DNA of 64,000 bases, taken from contig NZ_FOJU01000001.1 of assembly GCF_900111875.1 (NCBI RefSeq), forward strand, positions 806,001-870,000. The letters run 5' to 3'. Position 1 is the stretch's first letter, and each line of letters opens with the position of its first letter. Positions 20,209 through 28,542 of the stretch are shown one piece after another. The translations under genes and the position numbers were made by a program. Below the pieces are notes generated by a model. The model was given only the letters and a program-made list of their open reading frames with translations, was not told the origin of the DNA and ran no database searches. Source of the DNA: Poseidonocella pacifica. Its GTDB lineage: Bacteria > Pseudomonadota > Alphaproteobacteria > Rhodobacterales > Rhodobacteraceae.

Positions 20209-20553
20209 ATGATGAAACTCGCCGTTACAGCCGCCCTTCTTTCCCTCGCCACAGCCGCGCAGGCAGAAGACATCCAACTCAACACGCCCATGGCCGCCAC
20301 AACCATGATCGACGGCCCCGTCGACATGACCGTCTACTTCATGGAGGCGGACGCCGGATTCGATGTGACGGCGCATTACCTTGCGCGCCATGATTCCGCC
20401 GAAACCAATCGCCTTCAAATGACCCTCGCCGACGGGGACAGCGTGCACTTCGGTCTGCCCGGACATGCCGGCACGCTCTACACCTTTGCCCGCGACGGCG
20501 AGACGGTGAAAGTCAGCCACGCGCGCACGTGGCAGCAGCTTGCACGCAACTGA
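20209..20553 (+). CDS. Small putative periplasmic protein of unknown function
   Basis: A 114-residue protein beginning with a clear Sec signal peptide: MMKLAVTAALLSLATAAQAE, cleavage expected after AQA. The mature part is about 95 residues, with mixed beta-rich sequence and no Cys. I do not recognise a domain. The start is the ATG at 20209 or the adjacent one at 20212; CAGGAATCTCC lies upstream. It stands alone between glyA and an esterase gene. Confidence 0.7.
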   Translation: MMKLAVTAALLSLATAAQAEDIQLNTPMAATTMIDGPVDMTVYFMEADAGFDVTAHYLARHDSAETNRLQMTLADGDSVHFGLPGHAGTLYTFARDGETVKVSHARTWQQLARN

Positions 20554-20611
20554 GTGAACGCAAGGCGCGGGACCTCTGGATTTTCGCGCCGCGCGACGCT
20601 ACGGCTTGGTC

Positions 20612-21361
20612 ATGCTGAACACGATCCGACATGGCCAGGCCACCGATCTTCCACCACTTGTCATCCTCCACGGGCTGTTCGGGTCCGCACGTAACTGGGG
20701 GGTGATAGCCAAACGTCTCTCCGATCAACGTGAGGTGATTGCCGTCGATCTGCGCAATCATGGACAGAGCCCTTGGCGCGATACGCACAGCTATCCCGAA
20801 ATGGCGGAGGATCTGGCCGAGACCCTTCCGGATGGTCCGGTTGATCTTATCGGTCATTCGATGGGCGGCAAGGCCGCGATGGTCTTTGCCCTACAGCACC
20901 CCGACCGCGTCAATCGGTTGCTTGTCGCCGATATCGCACCGGTCTCCTACTCCCACAGCCAGATGCAATTCGTCGATGCGATGCGGGCTGTTGACCTTTC
21001 CAAGGTGGAGCGTCGTTCGGATGCGGCCGCGCAATTGGGGGATCTTGGAGTTGAGCCAGCCCTGCAGAGCTTCTTCACGCAATCACTCGATGTGAAGGCG
21101 CGTCGATGGTTGCTCAATCTCGACGTTCTTGCCGCAGAGATGCCAAAGGTTCTCGGATTTCCCGAAATTAAAGCACAGTTTGAGCGGCCTGCGTTGTTTC
21201 TCTCCGGCGGAATGTCAGACTATGTTCGCCCAGAGCACCGGGAGACGATCCGGGCCCTGTTTCCAGCCGCGCGATTTGCGAAATTGCCCAAGGCCGGGCA
21301 TTGGCTGCATGCCGAAGAGCCGCGCGCTTTTGAGAAATCCGTCCGGGTTTTCATGGGCTGA
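20612..21361 (+). CDS. Alpha/beta hydrolase, YbfF-like esterase
   Basis: A 249-residue alpha/beta hydrolase. HGLFGSARNW (20-29) forms the oxyanion region, GHSMGG holds the nucleophile Ser83, and GHWLHAE near the C-terminus provides the His. The pattern matches the YbfF-type acyl esterases rather than haloalkane dehalogenases. Substrate unknown, probably a short acyl-CoA or ester. I use the ATG at 20612; an in-frame TTG at 20606 is possible. Its last 11 bases overlap the 3' end of a tiny opposing membrane-protein gene. Confidence 0.82.
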   Translation: MLNTIRHGQATDLPPLVILHGLFGSARNWGVIAKRLSDQREVIAVDLRNHGQSPWRDTHSYPEMAEDLAETLPDGPVDLIGHSMGGKAAMVFALQHPDRVNRLLVADIAPVSYSHSQMQFVDAMRAVDLSKVERRSDAAAQLGDLGVEPALQSFFTQSLDVKARRWLLNLDVLAAEMPKVLGFPEIKAQFERPALFLSGGMSDYVRPEHRETIRALFPAARFAKLPKAGHWLHAEEPRAFEKSVRVFMG

Positions 21362-21494
21362 ACGCCCAGACGATCCCCTGCACCACCAGATAGGCCGGGA
21401 CCGACAGAAGCAGCGCAACCAGCAGCGCCGCCTGCCATGTCGGGCGCGGTGTGGGCGCAATCTCGCCGAAAATGGGATCAGAGGACCGATTCAT
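21351..21494 (-). CDS. 47-residue single-pass membrane protein
   Basis: An ATG (21492-21494) opens a frame of 48 codons ending at 21351, too short for most gene callers. The protein begins MNRSSDPIFGEIAPTPRPTW, followed by one strongly hydrophobic segment of about 22 residues (from QAALLVALLL through YLVVQGIVWA) and only a few residues after it. A polar N-terminus, a Pro-rich hinge and a C-terminal membrane helix look like a genuine small membrane protein. Its start is divergent from the FemAB-like gene and its end overlaps the esterase by 11 bp. No function is assigned. Confidence 0.6.
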   Translation of the reverse strand: MNRSSDPIFGEIAPTPRPTWQAALLVALLLSVPAYLVVQGIVWAFSP

Positions 21495-21541
21495 CGCGCC
21501 TATTAAGGCCGCGTTAAGGTGAAGGTCCGGTTAATCTCGGC

Positions 21542-22414
21542 ATGAAAATCACGCACGCGCCCGCCCCTTCGGCTTCCTTGCTGCCTTTACAGCAACACCC
21601 GGCCTATGCGCGCGCGCTGCGTGCCGGGGGGCGCTGCGTCGAAGAGCTTTGCCTGACGAGCGGGACGGCCTCTGGCAGCGCGCTTGCTTTGCGGCGGTCA
21701 TTCGCCGGTTTCCCTGTGTCTCTTGTGTCGCGCGGTCCGATCCTAGATCGCGGCGCGGAGCAGGCGGACGCGATCGGATCCGTGCGGGGTCATTTGCGTG
21801 GCGCTGTCATCTTTTCCCCCGATCACCCCCCCGCCATGCGCGGGCTCGTCCCGTTGATGACGGCGGCACATGTGGCGGAATGGCGGCTTCACTCCAACGC
21901 GGCCGATCTGCGCGCGGCGCTGCGCGTGAAATGGCGAAATCGTCTCACCCGCGCAGAGGCCGAGGATACGGAGGTGCGCGTATCACCGATGCCGGCAGAT
22001 CCATCACACTGGCTGTTCGCGCGGGAAGCGGCTTTGCGGCGCAGGCGGAAATACCGCGCCCTGCCCGCTTGGCTCGCTGTGGCCTATGCCGCGACCTCGC
22101 CGGATCTTGCCTGGCTGTTCGAGGCTCGGAAGAATGGAGAGACGGTTGCGGGAATGCTGTTTCTGCGCCACGGCGGGGCCGCCACCTATCACATGGGATG
22201 GTCCGGCGACGAAGGGCGGCGCGTCTCTGCCCATACGCTCCTGCTATGGCGCGCGGCCACGTTTTTCGCGCAGCGCGGAGTGGAGCGGATCGATCTGGGA
22301 ACCGTGGATACCGAAAGCTCGCCGGGGCTTGCACGGTTCAAGCTCGGAACGGGCGCAAAGCTGCGCCCGCTTGGCGGAACCTGGTTGGCCCCGCCCTGGC
22401 TTCAGGCCTGCTGA
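21542..22414 (+). CDS. FemAB/GNAT-like acyltransferase
   Basis: A 290-residue protein resembling the GNAT-fold BioF2/FemAB family, which transfers aminoacyl or acyl groups. Supporting features are the central RKYRALPAWLAVAYA segment, the EARKNGETVAGMLFLRHGGAATYHMGW beta-hairpin region around 195-225 and the terminal GVERIDLGTVD...LARFKLGTGAKLRPL block typical of FemAB-like proteins acting in cell-envelope chemistry. It has no signal peptide. The ATG at 21542 is 47 bp from the divergent small membrane gene. The 3' end overlaps the opposing VPLPA-CTERM-like gene by 13 bp. Confidence 0.72.
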   Translation: MKITHAPAPSASLLPLQQHPAYARALRAGGRCVEELCLTSGTASGSALALRRSFAGFPVSLVSRGPILDRGAEQADAIGSVRGHLRGAVIFSPDHPPAMRGLVPLMTAAHVAEWRLHSNAADLRAALRVKWRNRLTRAEAEDTEVRVSPMPADPSHWLFAREAALRRRRKYRALPAWLAVAYAATSPDLAWLFEARKNGETVAGMLFLRHGGAATYHMGWSGDEGRRVSAHTLLLWRAATFFAQRGVERIDLGTVDTESSPGLARFKLGTGAKLRPLGGTWLAPPWLQAC

Positions 22415-23127
22415 CGGCGGCGCAAAAACCCGAAGGCGAACAGCGGCGCAAGCAGCATCAGGAATGCCGGCGGCAGCGGTACGGGGGATGGCACAAGTTC
22501 CTCACCAGGTTCAGGCGCCGTTCCCGGATCCGTCCCAATAGGAATGAAAAACCCGGAGCCATCGCCGATGCGGCGGTTGCGAAGCTCTTCGAGCCAGCGC
22601 CTCGCGCTTTCACGGTCGAACCTCGGGCCGTCGTGATCTCCGTAAACAAAGTCGACGATCCGATTTCCACCGCCGTGGCCCGATGTCTCATAGCTTCGGG
22701 TGAGTGTTGACGGAGAGCTCGACGACGTACGTGATCTGTTGTCGTCCTCATCGGATCGACCCCGCGCTTCGGAGACGTCGAAATCATCGAACCGGGTATC
22801 TCTGTCCGAGCCACGAGAGCTATCCCCAGAGACGGCGCTCGTCTCACCATAGCGCTTGGTGCTCTGCTGGTCGCGCTCATCGGTTCGCCGGTCTGCTGGC
22901 TGATCGCGGCTACCGCGCGAGCCCATCCATGAGTTTGTTTCATAAAATGCCAATTGGATCTCATCGCGCGGCGACGAAACGAACCCATAAGACGGGTGAT
23001 GACAAGGCTGCACGCTGGCCCCACCGAGCGGAGAACGCTCAAGCACTCCGCAGGTTGGCGCCTGAGCGGCGTTTACAAGTCCAACGCTCAGAAAGAGCAA
23101 AAGGATGACGACAGAGGATCGTAGCAT
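22402..23127 (-). CDS. Exported VPLPA-CTERM-like surface protein
   Basis: A 241-residue secreted protein. It starts with a signal peptide (MLRSSVVILLLFLSVGLVNA), has a low-complexity Ser/Arg/Asp-rich middle (residues about 60-150) and ends with the tripartite sorting signal VPLPPAF, a hydrophobic helix and RRRQQA. This matches the VPLPA-CTERM/PEP-CTERM class, processed by exosortase-type enzymes and linked to exopolysaccharide export in Rhodobacteraceae. I start at 23127 because the signal peptide begins there; the frame is open to 23205. Mature sequence unrecognised. No exosortase lies in this window. Confidence 0.75.
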   Translation of the reverse strand: MLRSSVVILLLFLSVGLVNAAQAPTCGVLERSPLGGASVQPCHHPSYGFVSSPRDEIQLAFYETNSWMGSRGSRDQPADRRTDERDQQSTKRYGETSAVSGDSSRGSDRDTRFDDFDVSEARGRSDEDDNRSRTSSSSPSTLTRSYETSGHGGGNRIVDFVYGDHDGPRFDRESARRWLEELRNRRIGDGSGFFIPIGTDPGTAPEPGEELVPSPVPLPPAFLMLLAPLFAFGFLRRRQQA

Positions 23128-23251
23128 TCCACTACCCCACAAATTCAATTTCCCTGTGCCGAAGCACACGCATGACATGATTGGGGGTAATTGAGGCGAA
23201 ACCATGACCGGTCAACAAGTGACGCTAGGTCATATTCGCCCGCTATACTTT

Positions 23252-23277
23252 TGCTCCGGGGATTATACCCCGGAGCA
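23252..23277. repeat. Perfect 10-bp hairpin between cyclophilin and CTERM genes
   Basis: TGCTCCGGGG and CCCCGGAGCA form a perfect stem around ATTATA. It lies 25 bp beyond the stop of the periplasmic cyclophilin. Neither side has a T-run after the 3' arm, so it could be a transcript-stabilising hairpin or an operator for the CTERM gene. Confidence 0.45.
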
Positions 23278-23302
23278 GAAACAATTAACCAAAATCAGAT
23301 GG

Positions 23303-23848
23303 TTAATCGGTGACGTTAACCGTCTTCATCTGGTCTGGCTGGCCGATGACCGCGCCATTCGGCCCGGCTCCACGCTTGATCGAATCAACCACATCCATGC
23401 CGTCCGTGACTTCTCCGACCACAGTGTATTGACTGTTCAGGAAGGGACCCGGCTCGAACATGATGAAGAACTGGGAGTTGGCGCTGTCCGGGCTCTGAGA
23501 ACGCGCCATGCCGACCACACCGCGCTCAAATGGCAGGTCGGAGAATTCCGCCGGAAGGTCGGGCCGATCGGAACCGCCGCGGCCGGCCATCGCCATATCG
23601 CCGCCAGATTTTCCGAATTGAACATCGCCCGTCTGGGCCATGAAACCGTCGATCACGCGGTGAAAGACGACGCCGTCATAGGCACCCTCTTCGGCAAGGG
23701 CCGTGATCTGGGCGACATGCTGGGGCGCGACATCTTCGAACAGATCGATGGTGATGGTCCCATTCGCTTCACCCGTGACGTCAATCTGGAGTCCCGTGGC
23801 GAGGGCCGGACTTGCGGCAAGGCTCAAGGCAAAGGCAAGCTTATGCAT
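23303..23848 (-). CDS. Periplasmic cyclophilin-type peptidyl-prolyl isomerase
   Basis: A 181-residue cyclophilin catalysing cis-trans isomerisation of prolyl bonds during protein folding in the periplasm. A signal peptide (MHKLAFALSLAASPALATG) precedes the domain. Core residues are visible: VVFHRVIDGFMAQTGD (catalytic Arg in FHRVI), GVVGMARSQSPDSANSQFFI and the following hydrophobic FEPGPFL. I use the ATG at 23848; a TTG at 23857 is in frame. Its start overlaps the stop of the cytosolic cyclophilin gene by 8 bp, so the two are co-translated. Confidence 0.9.
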   Translation of the reverse strand: MHKLAFALSLAASPALATGLQIDVTGEANGTITIDLFEDVAPQHVAQITALAEEGAYDGVVFHRVIDGFMAQTGDVQFGKSGGDMAMAGRGGSDRPDLPAEFSDLPFERGVVGMARSQSPDSANSQFFIMFEPGPFLNSQYTVVGEVTDGMDVVDSIKRGAGPNGAVIGQPDQMKTVNVTD

Positions 23849-24347
23849 CGGCAGCAACCTTCACCGAGATCATCCGGTCGGGGCTTGCAGGCGGCTCGCC
23901 GCGTGTCAGCGCGTCGACATGCTCCATCCCCTCGATCACGCGGCCATAGACCGTGTACTGACCGTTGAGGAAATGATTGTCCTTGAAGTTGATGAAGAAC
24001 TGGGAATTGGCGGAGTTCGGATTCTGGCTGCGCGCAGCGCCGAGTGTGCCACGATCATGCGGAATGCGCGAAAACTCAGCGGGCAGATCGGGAAGTTTGG
24101 ACCCACCGGTGCCGGCCCGGCCAAGGTTGAAGTCGTCTTCCATGTCGCCATGTTCCACGTCGCCCGTCTGGGCCATGAAACCGTCGATCACCCGGTGGAA
24201 CGCGACGTTGTCGTATTCACCTGCGCGCGCCAATTCCTTCATGCGTTCAGCATGTTTCGGCGCGATGTCGGTCAGAAGCTCGATCGTGACCGTGCCATTG
24301 CTCAGCTCGATCAGGATAGTGTTCTCAGGGTCCTTGATGTCGGCCAT
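23841..24347 (-). CDS. ppiB: Cytosolic cyclophilin-type peptidyl-prolyl isomerase
   Basis: A 168-residue cyclophilin without a signal peptide, so cytosolic. It has NVAFHRVIDGFMAQTGDVEHG, GTLGAARSQNPNSANSQFFINF and HFLNGQYTVYGRV, all canonical. The start at 24347 (MADIKDPENT) is set by a perfect GGAG site 8 bases upstream. It is a close paralogue of the downstream periplasmic copy, so the pair looks like a tandem duplication with later acquisition or loss of a signal peptide. It is divergent from pgk. Confidence 0.92.
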   Translation of the reverse strand: MADIKDPENTILIELSNGTVTIELLTDIAPKHAERMKELARAGEYDNVAFHRVIDGFMAQTGDVEHGDMEDDFNLGRAGTGGSKLPDLPAEFSRIPHDRGTLGAARSQNPNSANSQFFINFKDNHFLNGQYTVYGRVIEGMEHVDALTRGEPPASPDRMISVKVAADA

Positions 24348-24469
24348 TGGGCTCTCCTTTTCTGTCGGCCCCACACCTATGCGTACACCAAGGACTTCTC
24401 AAGCGGCCATTGACCCCGGAAGGGTGTTGAGGGAAGAACAGCATGAGGGACAAGGATCAGGGGGCAACT

Positions 24470-25660
24470 ATGGCCTGGAAGACGCTCGACGACATGGATC
24501 TGGCGGGGAAGCGGGTGCTTGCTCGTGTGGATATCAACGTACCGCTGGAGGGGGGTGTCGTGACCGATGCGACCCGCATAGAGCGGATCTCGCCAACGGT
24601 TCAGGACATTCTTTCCAAGGGAGGCAAGCCCATCCTGCTGGCGCATTTCGGTCGCCCGAAGGGAGTGCGCGTGCCTGATCTCAGCCTGCAACAACTTGTG
24701 CCCGCGCTGGAAGCCGCGTTCGGAGCGCATGTTGTCTTTGCCGCCGATTGCATCGGACCGGGCGCGGTTGCGGCGGCTGATGCCCTCAAGGAGGGTCAGG
24801 TTCTGCTGCTGGAGAATACGCGCTTTCACGCCGAAGAGGAGCAGAACGATCCGGAGTTTGCGAAGAAGCTTGCCGAAGTCGGCGATGTCTTCTGCAACGA
24901 TGCCTTCTCTGCCGCGCATCGCGCGCACGCGTCGACGACCGGTGTGGCGGAATTGCTGCCCTCCTGCGCCGGACGCCTCATGCAGGCGGAACTCTCCGCG
25001 CTTGAGGCTGCACTTGGAGAACCCGAGCGGCCCGTCGTCGCCGTTGTTGGCGGCGCAAAAGTGTCCACCAAGCTCGAATTGCTGGGCAATCTGGTGGAGA
25101 AGGTCGATCAGCTTGTGATCGGCGGGGGCATGGCCAACACCTTCCTCGCAGCGCTAGGGAAACCCGTCGGGTCATCTCTGTGTGAGCATGAGATGGCCGA
25201 TACAGCGCGCGAAATCTTGGGCAAGGCCGAGGCCGCCGGGTGCGAGATCATTCTGCCGGAGGACATCGTCGTCGCGCGGGAATTCAAGGCGAATGCGGAG
25301 AATGAAACTTTGCGCGCCGATGCTTGCCCGGAGGATGCGATGATCCTCGATGCAGGACCGGAAACAGTCAGCCGGATCAAGGTTGCTCTCAAAAGTGCCA
25401 AGACGCTGATCTGGAATGGTCCGCTTGGTGCCTTTGAGATTGAACCGTTCGATGCGGCTACTGTCGCCGCTGCGAAATACGCAGCAAAACGAACCATTGA
25501 GGGAAAGCTGACCTCCGTGGCCGGCGGCGGGGATACGGTCTCCGCTCTCAATCGAGCCGGCGCAGCCGAAGATTTTTCCTATGTTTCGACAGCAGGCGGC
25601 GCGTTTCTCGAATGGATGGAGGGCAAGACCCTCCCCGGTGTGGCTGCCTTGGGCGGCTGA
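24470..25660 (+). CDS. pgk: Phosphoglycerate kinase
   Basis: A 396-residue phosphoglycerate kinase, interconverting 1,3-bisphosphoglycerate plus ADP and 3-phosphoglycerate plus [23 protein letters not shown], the [11 protein letters not shown] motif and the C-terminal [12 protein letters not shown] nucleotide-binding loop are present. The start [11 protein letters not shown] at 24470, preceded by AGGGGG, gives the normal length; an in-frame ATG at 24443 adds nine residues. A class I aldolase gene follows in the same direction after 143 bp. Confidence 0.96.
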   Translation: MAWKTLDDMDLAGKRVLARVDINVPLEGGVVTDATRIERISPTVQDILSKGGKPILLAHFGRPKGVRVPDLSLQQLVPALEAAFGAHVVFAADCIGPGAVAAADALKEGQVLLLENTRFHAEEEQNDPEFAKKLAEVGDVFCNDAFSAAHRAHASTTGVAELLPSCAGRLMQAELSALEAALGEPERPVVAVVGGAKVSTKLELLGNLVEKVDQLVIGGGMANTFLAALGKPVGSSLCEHEMADTAREILGKAEAAGCEIILPEDIVVAREFKANAENETLRADACPEDAMILDAGPETVSRIKVALKSAKTLIWNGPLGAFEIEPFDAATVAAAKYAAKRTIEGKLTSVAGGGDTVSALNRAGAAEDFSYVSTAGGAFLEWMEGKTLPGVAALGG

Positions 25661-25803
25661 TATCGGAGCATCTTGTCGTTTGATCGGCAACAATCCCCCA
25701 TGGTGGCGCAAACAGCGCCGCCGTTAGCGCCACCACATTTGCAAGGCGCGCGTCGGCGTCCTATCCATCGCCGAAGAGATATTTCAACAAGAGGACTTGC
25801 CCC

Positions 25804-26733
25804 ATGAAATCCACCCGCGTCGTCCAGAAGATCCTGGCCAATTATGAGGGCGAGACGCCCGGCGTGAAGGCCAATCTCAATCGGATGCTGATGACGGGCA
25901 AGCTCGGCGGCACTGGCAAGATGATCATTCTGCCCGTCGATCAAGGCTTTGAGCACGGCCCGGCGCGAAGCTTCGCGCCCAACCCTGCGGCCTATGACCC
26001 TCACTACCACTATCAGTTGGCAATTGACGCAGGGCTGAATGCCTATGCCGCGCCGCTCGGGATGATTGAGGCGGGCGCCGACACCTTTGCCGGGCAGATC
26101 CCGACGATCCTCAAGGTCAATTCCGCAAATTCGCTGATGTCTGATACCGCAGGAAAAAATCAGGCGATCACCGCCTCGGTGGATGATGCGCTGCGCCTCG
26201 GCTGCTCGGCCATCGGATTTACCATCTACCCTGGTTCGGACAATGCTCTCGACATGTTTGAGGAAATTTCGGCCATGCGTGAAGAGGCCGCCGCCAAGGG
26301 GATTGCCTCCGTGGTTTGGTCGTATCCGCGCGGTGAGGCGATCGACAAGGACGGAGAAACGGCGATCGACGTGGCTGCCTACGCGGCCCAAATCGCGGCT
26401 CTGCTTGGCGCGCATGTCATCAAGATCAAGCTTTCGACCGATCACCTGATGCTGGGCGCGGCAAAGACTGTCTACGAAGAGCAGAAGATCGACATCGCTT
26501 CTCAGGCCGCCCGCGTGAAGCACTGTATGGACAGCGCTTTTGGCGGTCGCCGTATCGTGATCTTCTCCGGTGGCGCCAAGAAGGGTACGGACAGCGTCTA
26601 TGATGATGCCCGTGCGATCCGCGATGGTGGCGGGAACGGGTCGATCATTGGCCGAAACACCTTTCAGCGCGAACGTTCCGATGCCCTAGAAATGCTCGGC
26701 AAGCTGATCGACATCTATAAGGGCAAGGCCTGA
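25804..26733 (+). CDS. Class I fructose-bisphosphate aldolase (DhnA type)
   Basis: A 309-residue aldolase of the bacterial/archaeal class I type, cleaving fructose 1,6-bisphosphate to two triose phosphates through a Schiff base. The likely Lys is in HVIKIKLSTDH, and VDQGFEHGP near residue 47 and FSGGAKKGTD near 255 are conserved phosphate-site segments. No zinc ligands of class II enzymes are seen. RBS AAGAGGA is upstream of the ATG. It follows pgk and probably acts with it in the glycolytic/gluconeogenic trunk. Two hairpins follow. Confidence 0.9.
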   Translation: MKSTRVVQKILANYEGETPGVKANLNRMLMTGKLGGTGKMIILPVDQGFEHGPARSFAPNPAAYDPHYHYQLAIDAGLNAYAAPLGMIEAGADTFAGQIPTILKVNSANSLMSDTAGKNQAITASVDDALRLGCSAIGFTIYPGSDNALDMFEEISAMREEAAAKGIASVVWSYPRGEAIDKDGETAIDVAAYAAQIAALLGAHVIKIKLSTDHLMLGAAKTVYEEQKIDIASQAARVKHCMDSAFGGRRIVIFSGGAKKGTDSVYDDARAIRDGGGNGSIIGRNTFQRERSDALEMLGKLIDIYKGKA

Positions 26734-26744
26734 ACCAAATTCAG

Positions 26745-26786
26745 TGTGGGGGCGATGCAACGCCCCTACATTCCCCGATTGCGGGG
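26745..26786 (+). terminator. Tandem hairpins after the class I aldolase
   Basis: A 10-bp stem with one G-T pair (TGTGGGGGCG at 26745-26754 with CGCCCCTACA at 26761-26770) is followed by a second CCCCG/CGGGG stem at 26773-26786. They begin 12 bp after the aldolase stop. T-runs are weak, so termination strength is uncertain. Confidence 0.45.
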
Positions 26787-26860
26787 GATAGGCAAAGTAT
26801 ACCCTACATGACAAACTCGTCTCAACGTCCGGTACAAGACGAAAGAACGAGGCAGTTTTA

Positions 26861-27163
26861 ATGGTGAACAAGCGCCCCCGCGCCTCCTTGGGCAGTCTGG
26901 CCTTCTTTGCTTTGGCATTGGTACTTGGGGGATACTTCACCTTCTCCGCGGTCCAAGGGCCCTACGGGCTTTTCCGCCGCGCGGTGATTGAAGCCGAAGC
27001 GGAAGGGCTTCGCGCTGAACTGACCTTGATCGAAGCCGACGTTCAAAAGATGGAAAATCTCACTCGCCGTCTTTCCGACGACTACCTTGATCTGGACCTG
27101 CTCGATGAACAGGCCCGCGAGGTCCTCGGTTTGATCCGCGCGGATGAGATCGTCATTCGCTAG
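26861..27163 (+). CDS. ftsB: Septum formation initiator, FtsB/DivIC family
   Basis: A 100-residue bitopic membrane protein. A short basic N-terminus precedes one membrane helix (about 13-32), then a predicted coiled coil (about 40-75; EAEAEGLRAELTLIEADV) and the family end motif LDEQARE followed by VLGLIRADEIVI. It is a structural part of the divisome FtsQLB complex. GAGGC lies before the ATG. It converges with cysE, with 24 bp between the genes. Confidence 0.9.
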   Translation: MVNKRPRASLGSLAFFALALVLGGYFTFSAVQGPYGLFRRAVIEAEAEGLRAELTLIEADVQKMENLTRRLSDDYLDLDLLDEQAREVLGLIRADEIVIR

Positions 27164-27187
27164 AGCAACCTCAAGCAAGATCGCTGT

Positions 27188-28000
27188 TCAGCTGTTTCCG
27201 CGCCGAAGCAGGTGATCCATGCTCATTGCAGGCTGATCGCATCCCGCTTCACCGACGATCTTCGCAGGCACGCCCGCCACCGTCTTGCAGGGCGGAACTT
27301 CGTGTAGCACGACAGATCCCGCAGCGATCCTGCTGCAATTTCCGACGCGGATATTGCCCAAAACCTTCGCACCTGCGCCGATCAACACACCATTGCCGAT
27401 CTTGGGGTGACGATCCTCTTTTTCCTTTCCGGTACCGCCCAGCGTTACGGAATGGAGCATCGACACATTGTCGCCGACAACGGCCGTTTCGCCGATCACG
27501 ATGGAATGGGCGTGATCAATCATGATCCCCTTTCCGATCCGAGCGGCGGGGTGAATGTCGACACCGAATACCTCAGAGACGCGCATCTGGATCAGATACG
27601 CGAGATCCCGACGTCCAGAGTGCCAGAGCCAATGCCCGACCCGATAGGCTTGAATGGCTTGGAATCCCTTGAAAAAGATTAACGGTTGCAAGAACCGATG
27701 GCACGCAGGATCGCGCTCATAGACCGCCGCAATGTCGGCCCGGGCCGCGAGGGCGATCTCCGGATCGGTGGCGTGAGCTTCGTCCGCAATCTCTCGAAGC
27801 AATTGTTCCTGCATCTCCGCGGATGCAAGTTTCATGGCGAACCGGTAGGCTAACGCTTGCTCCAGCGTACGATGGTGAAGCACACAGGCATGCATCATCC
27901 CACCGAGAAATGGCTCTTCCTGGAGAGCTTGGGTGGCCTCCCTCCTGATCCGTTCCCAGACCGGGTCGAGCGGCGCGAGATGCGTCTTCGTCTTTGCCAT
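27188..28000 (-). CDS. cysE: Serine O-acetyltransferase
   Basis: A 270-residue SAT making O-acetylserine for cysteine synthesis. The N-terminal helical domain is followed from about residue 150 by left-handed beta-helix hexapeptides (IHPAARIGKGIMIDH, ETAVVGDNVSMLH), with the catalytic His in MIDHAHS. The ATG at 28000 is preceded by AGGAATT. It lies directly downstream of the GTA cluster, the position cysE also holds in other Rhodobacterales GTA loci as I recall them. Confidence 0.94.
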   Translation of the reverse strand: MAKTKTHLAPLDPVWERIRREATQALQEEPFLGGMMHACVLHHRTLEQALAYRFAMKLASAEMQEQLLREIADEAHATDPEIALAARADIAAVYERDPACHRFLQPLIFFKGFQAIQAYRVGHWLWHSGRRDLAYLIQMRVSEVFGVDIHPAARIGKGIMIDHAHSIVIGETAVVGDNVSMLHSVTLGGTGKEKEDRHPKIGNGVLIGAGAKVLGNIRVGNCSRIAAGSVVLHEVPPCKTVAGVPAKIVGEAGCDQPAMSMDHLLRRGNS

Positions 28001-28178
28001 CGGTCAATTCCTGTCGCTTCGATAAATATCGACCATAGCAAATAGGGTACTTGGGGAACAACGCAAAGCTGCGTTTTGAGATAACCCAAGCAACGGGATC
28101 ACACCCCCCTTACCTGCTGCCTCTACAGCAAGCTTGCTCTATCAATCGCGCGGGTTGTCGAAAGTCACAACAATCGCC

Positions 28179-28476
28179 TCAAAGCACGATGTCTTTCAGA
28201 GCCGCTGGCCCCGGACCGAACCTGGCAGAAACCTGCGCGACGGCAAACGTCACGGGGCCAGGGCCATCCGCCTCTACTGCGTCAGTTTCATAGCTCCAGT
28301 ACGGTAGATCGACAAAATTCTCTCGCAAAACCCGCCCATCACGGAGCACCTGCACCAGATACTGTTCGCGCTCTTCTCCAAGCGGCACTTCGGGAATATC
28401 CCAGTTATCGCCCTCAATGCGCGTGCGCCTGATCCAACTCAAATGTAAGCCATTAGGAGTTCCGTTAACCCTCACA
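28179..28476 (-). pseudogene. 3' fragment of GTA g15 (host-specificity / baseplate megaprotein)
   Basis: Ninety-eight codons, open on the minus strand from the insertion-element edge to a stop at 28179. The sequence LSWIRRTRIEGDNW followed by PEVPLGEEREQYLV and the end VSARFGPGPAALKDIVL match the C-terminal end of the very long g15 protein of R. capsulatus-type gene transfer agents. That protein is normally over 1,000 residues. Everything upstream is gone, replaced by the IS element, and no own start codon is credible. It is a remnant, not a functional gene. Confidence 0.78.
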
Positions 28477-28494
28477 GGCCTTGTTGCACAACTC
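28477..28494 (+). repeat. Left terminal inverted repeat of the IS
   Basis: GGCCTTGTTGCACAACTC; it matches the reverse complement of the right end at 16 of 18 positions. Confidence 0.85.
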
Positions 28495-28542
28495 TGACTA
28501 TGGACGATTCACAACGTGAATCTATGCGGTTAGAGGGTCTTT

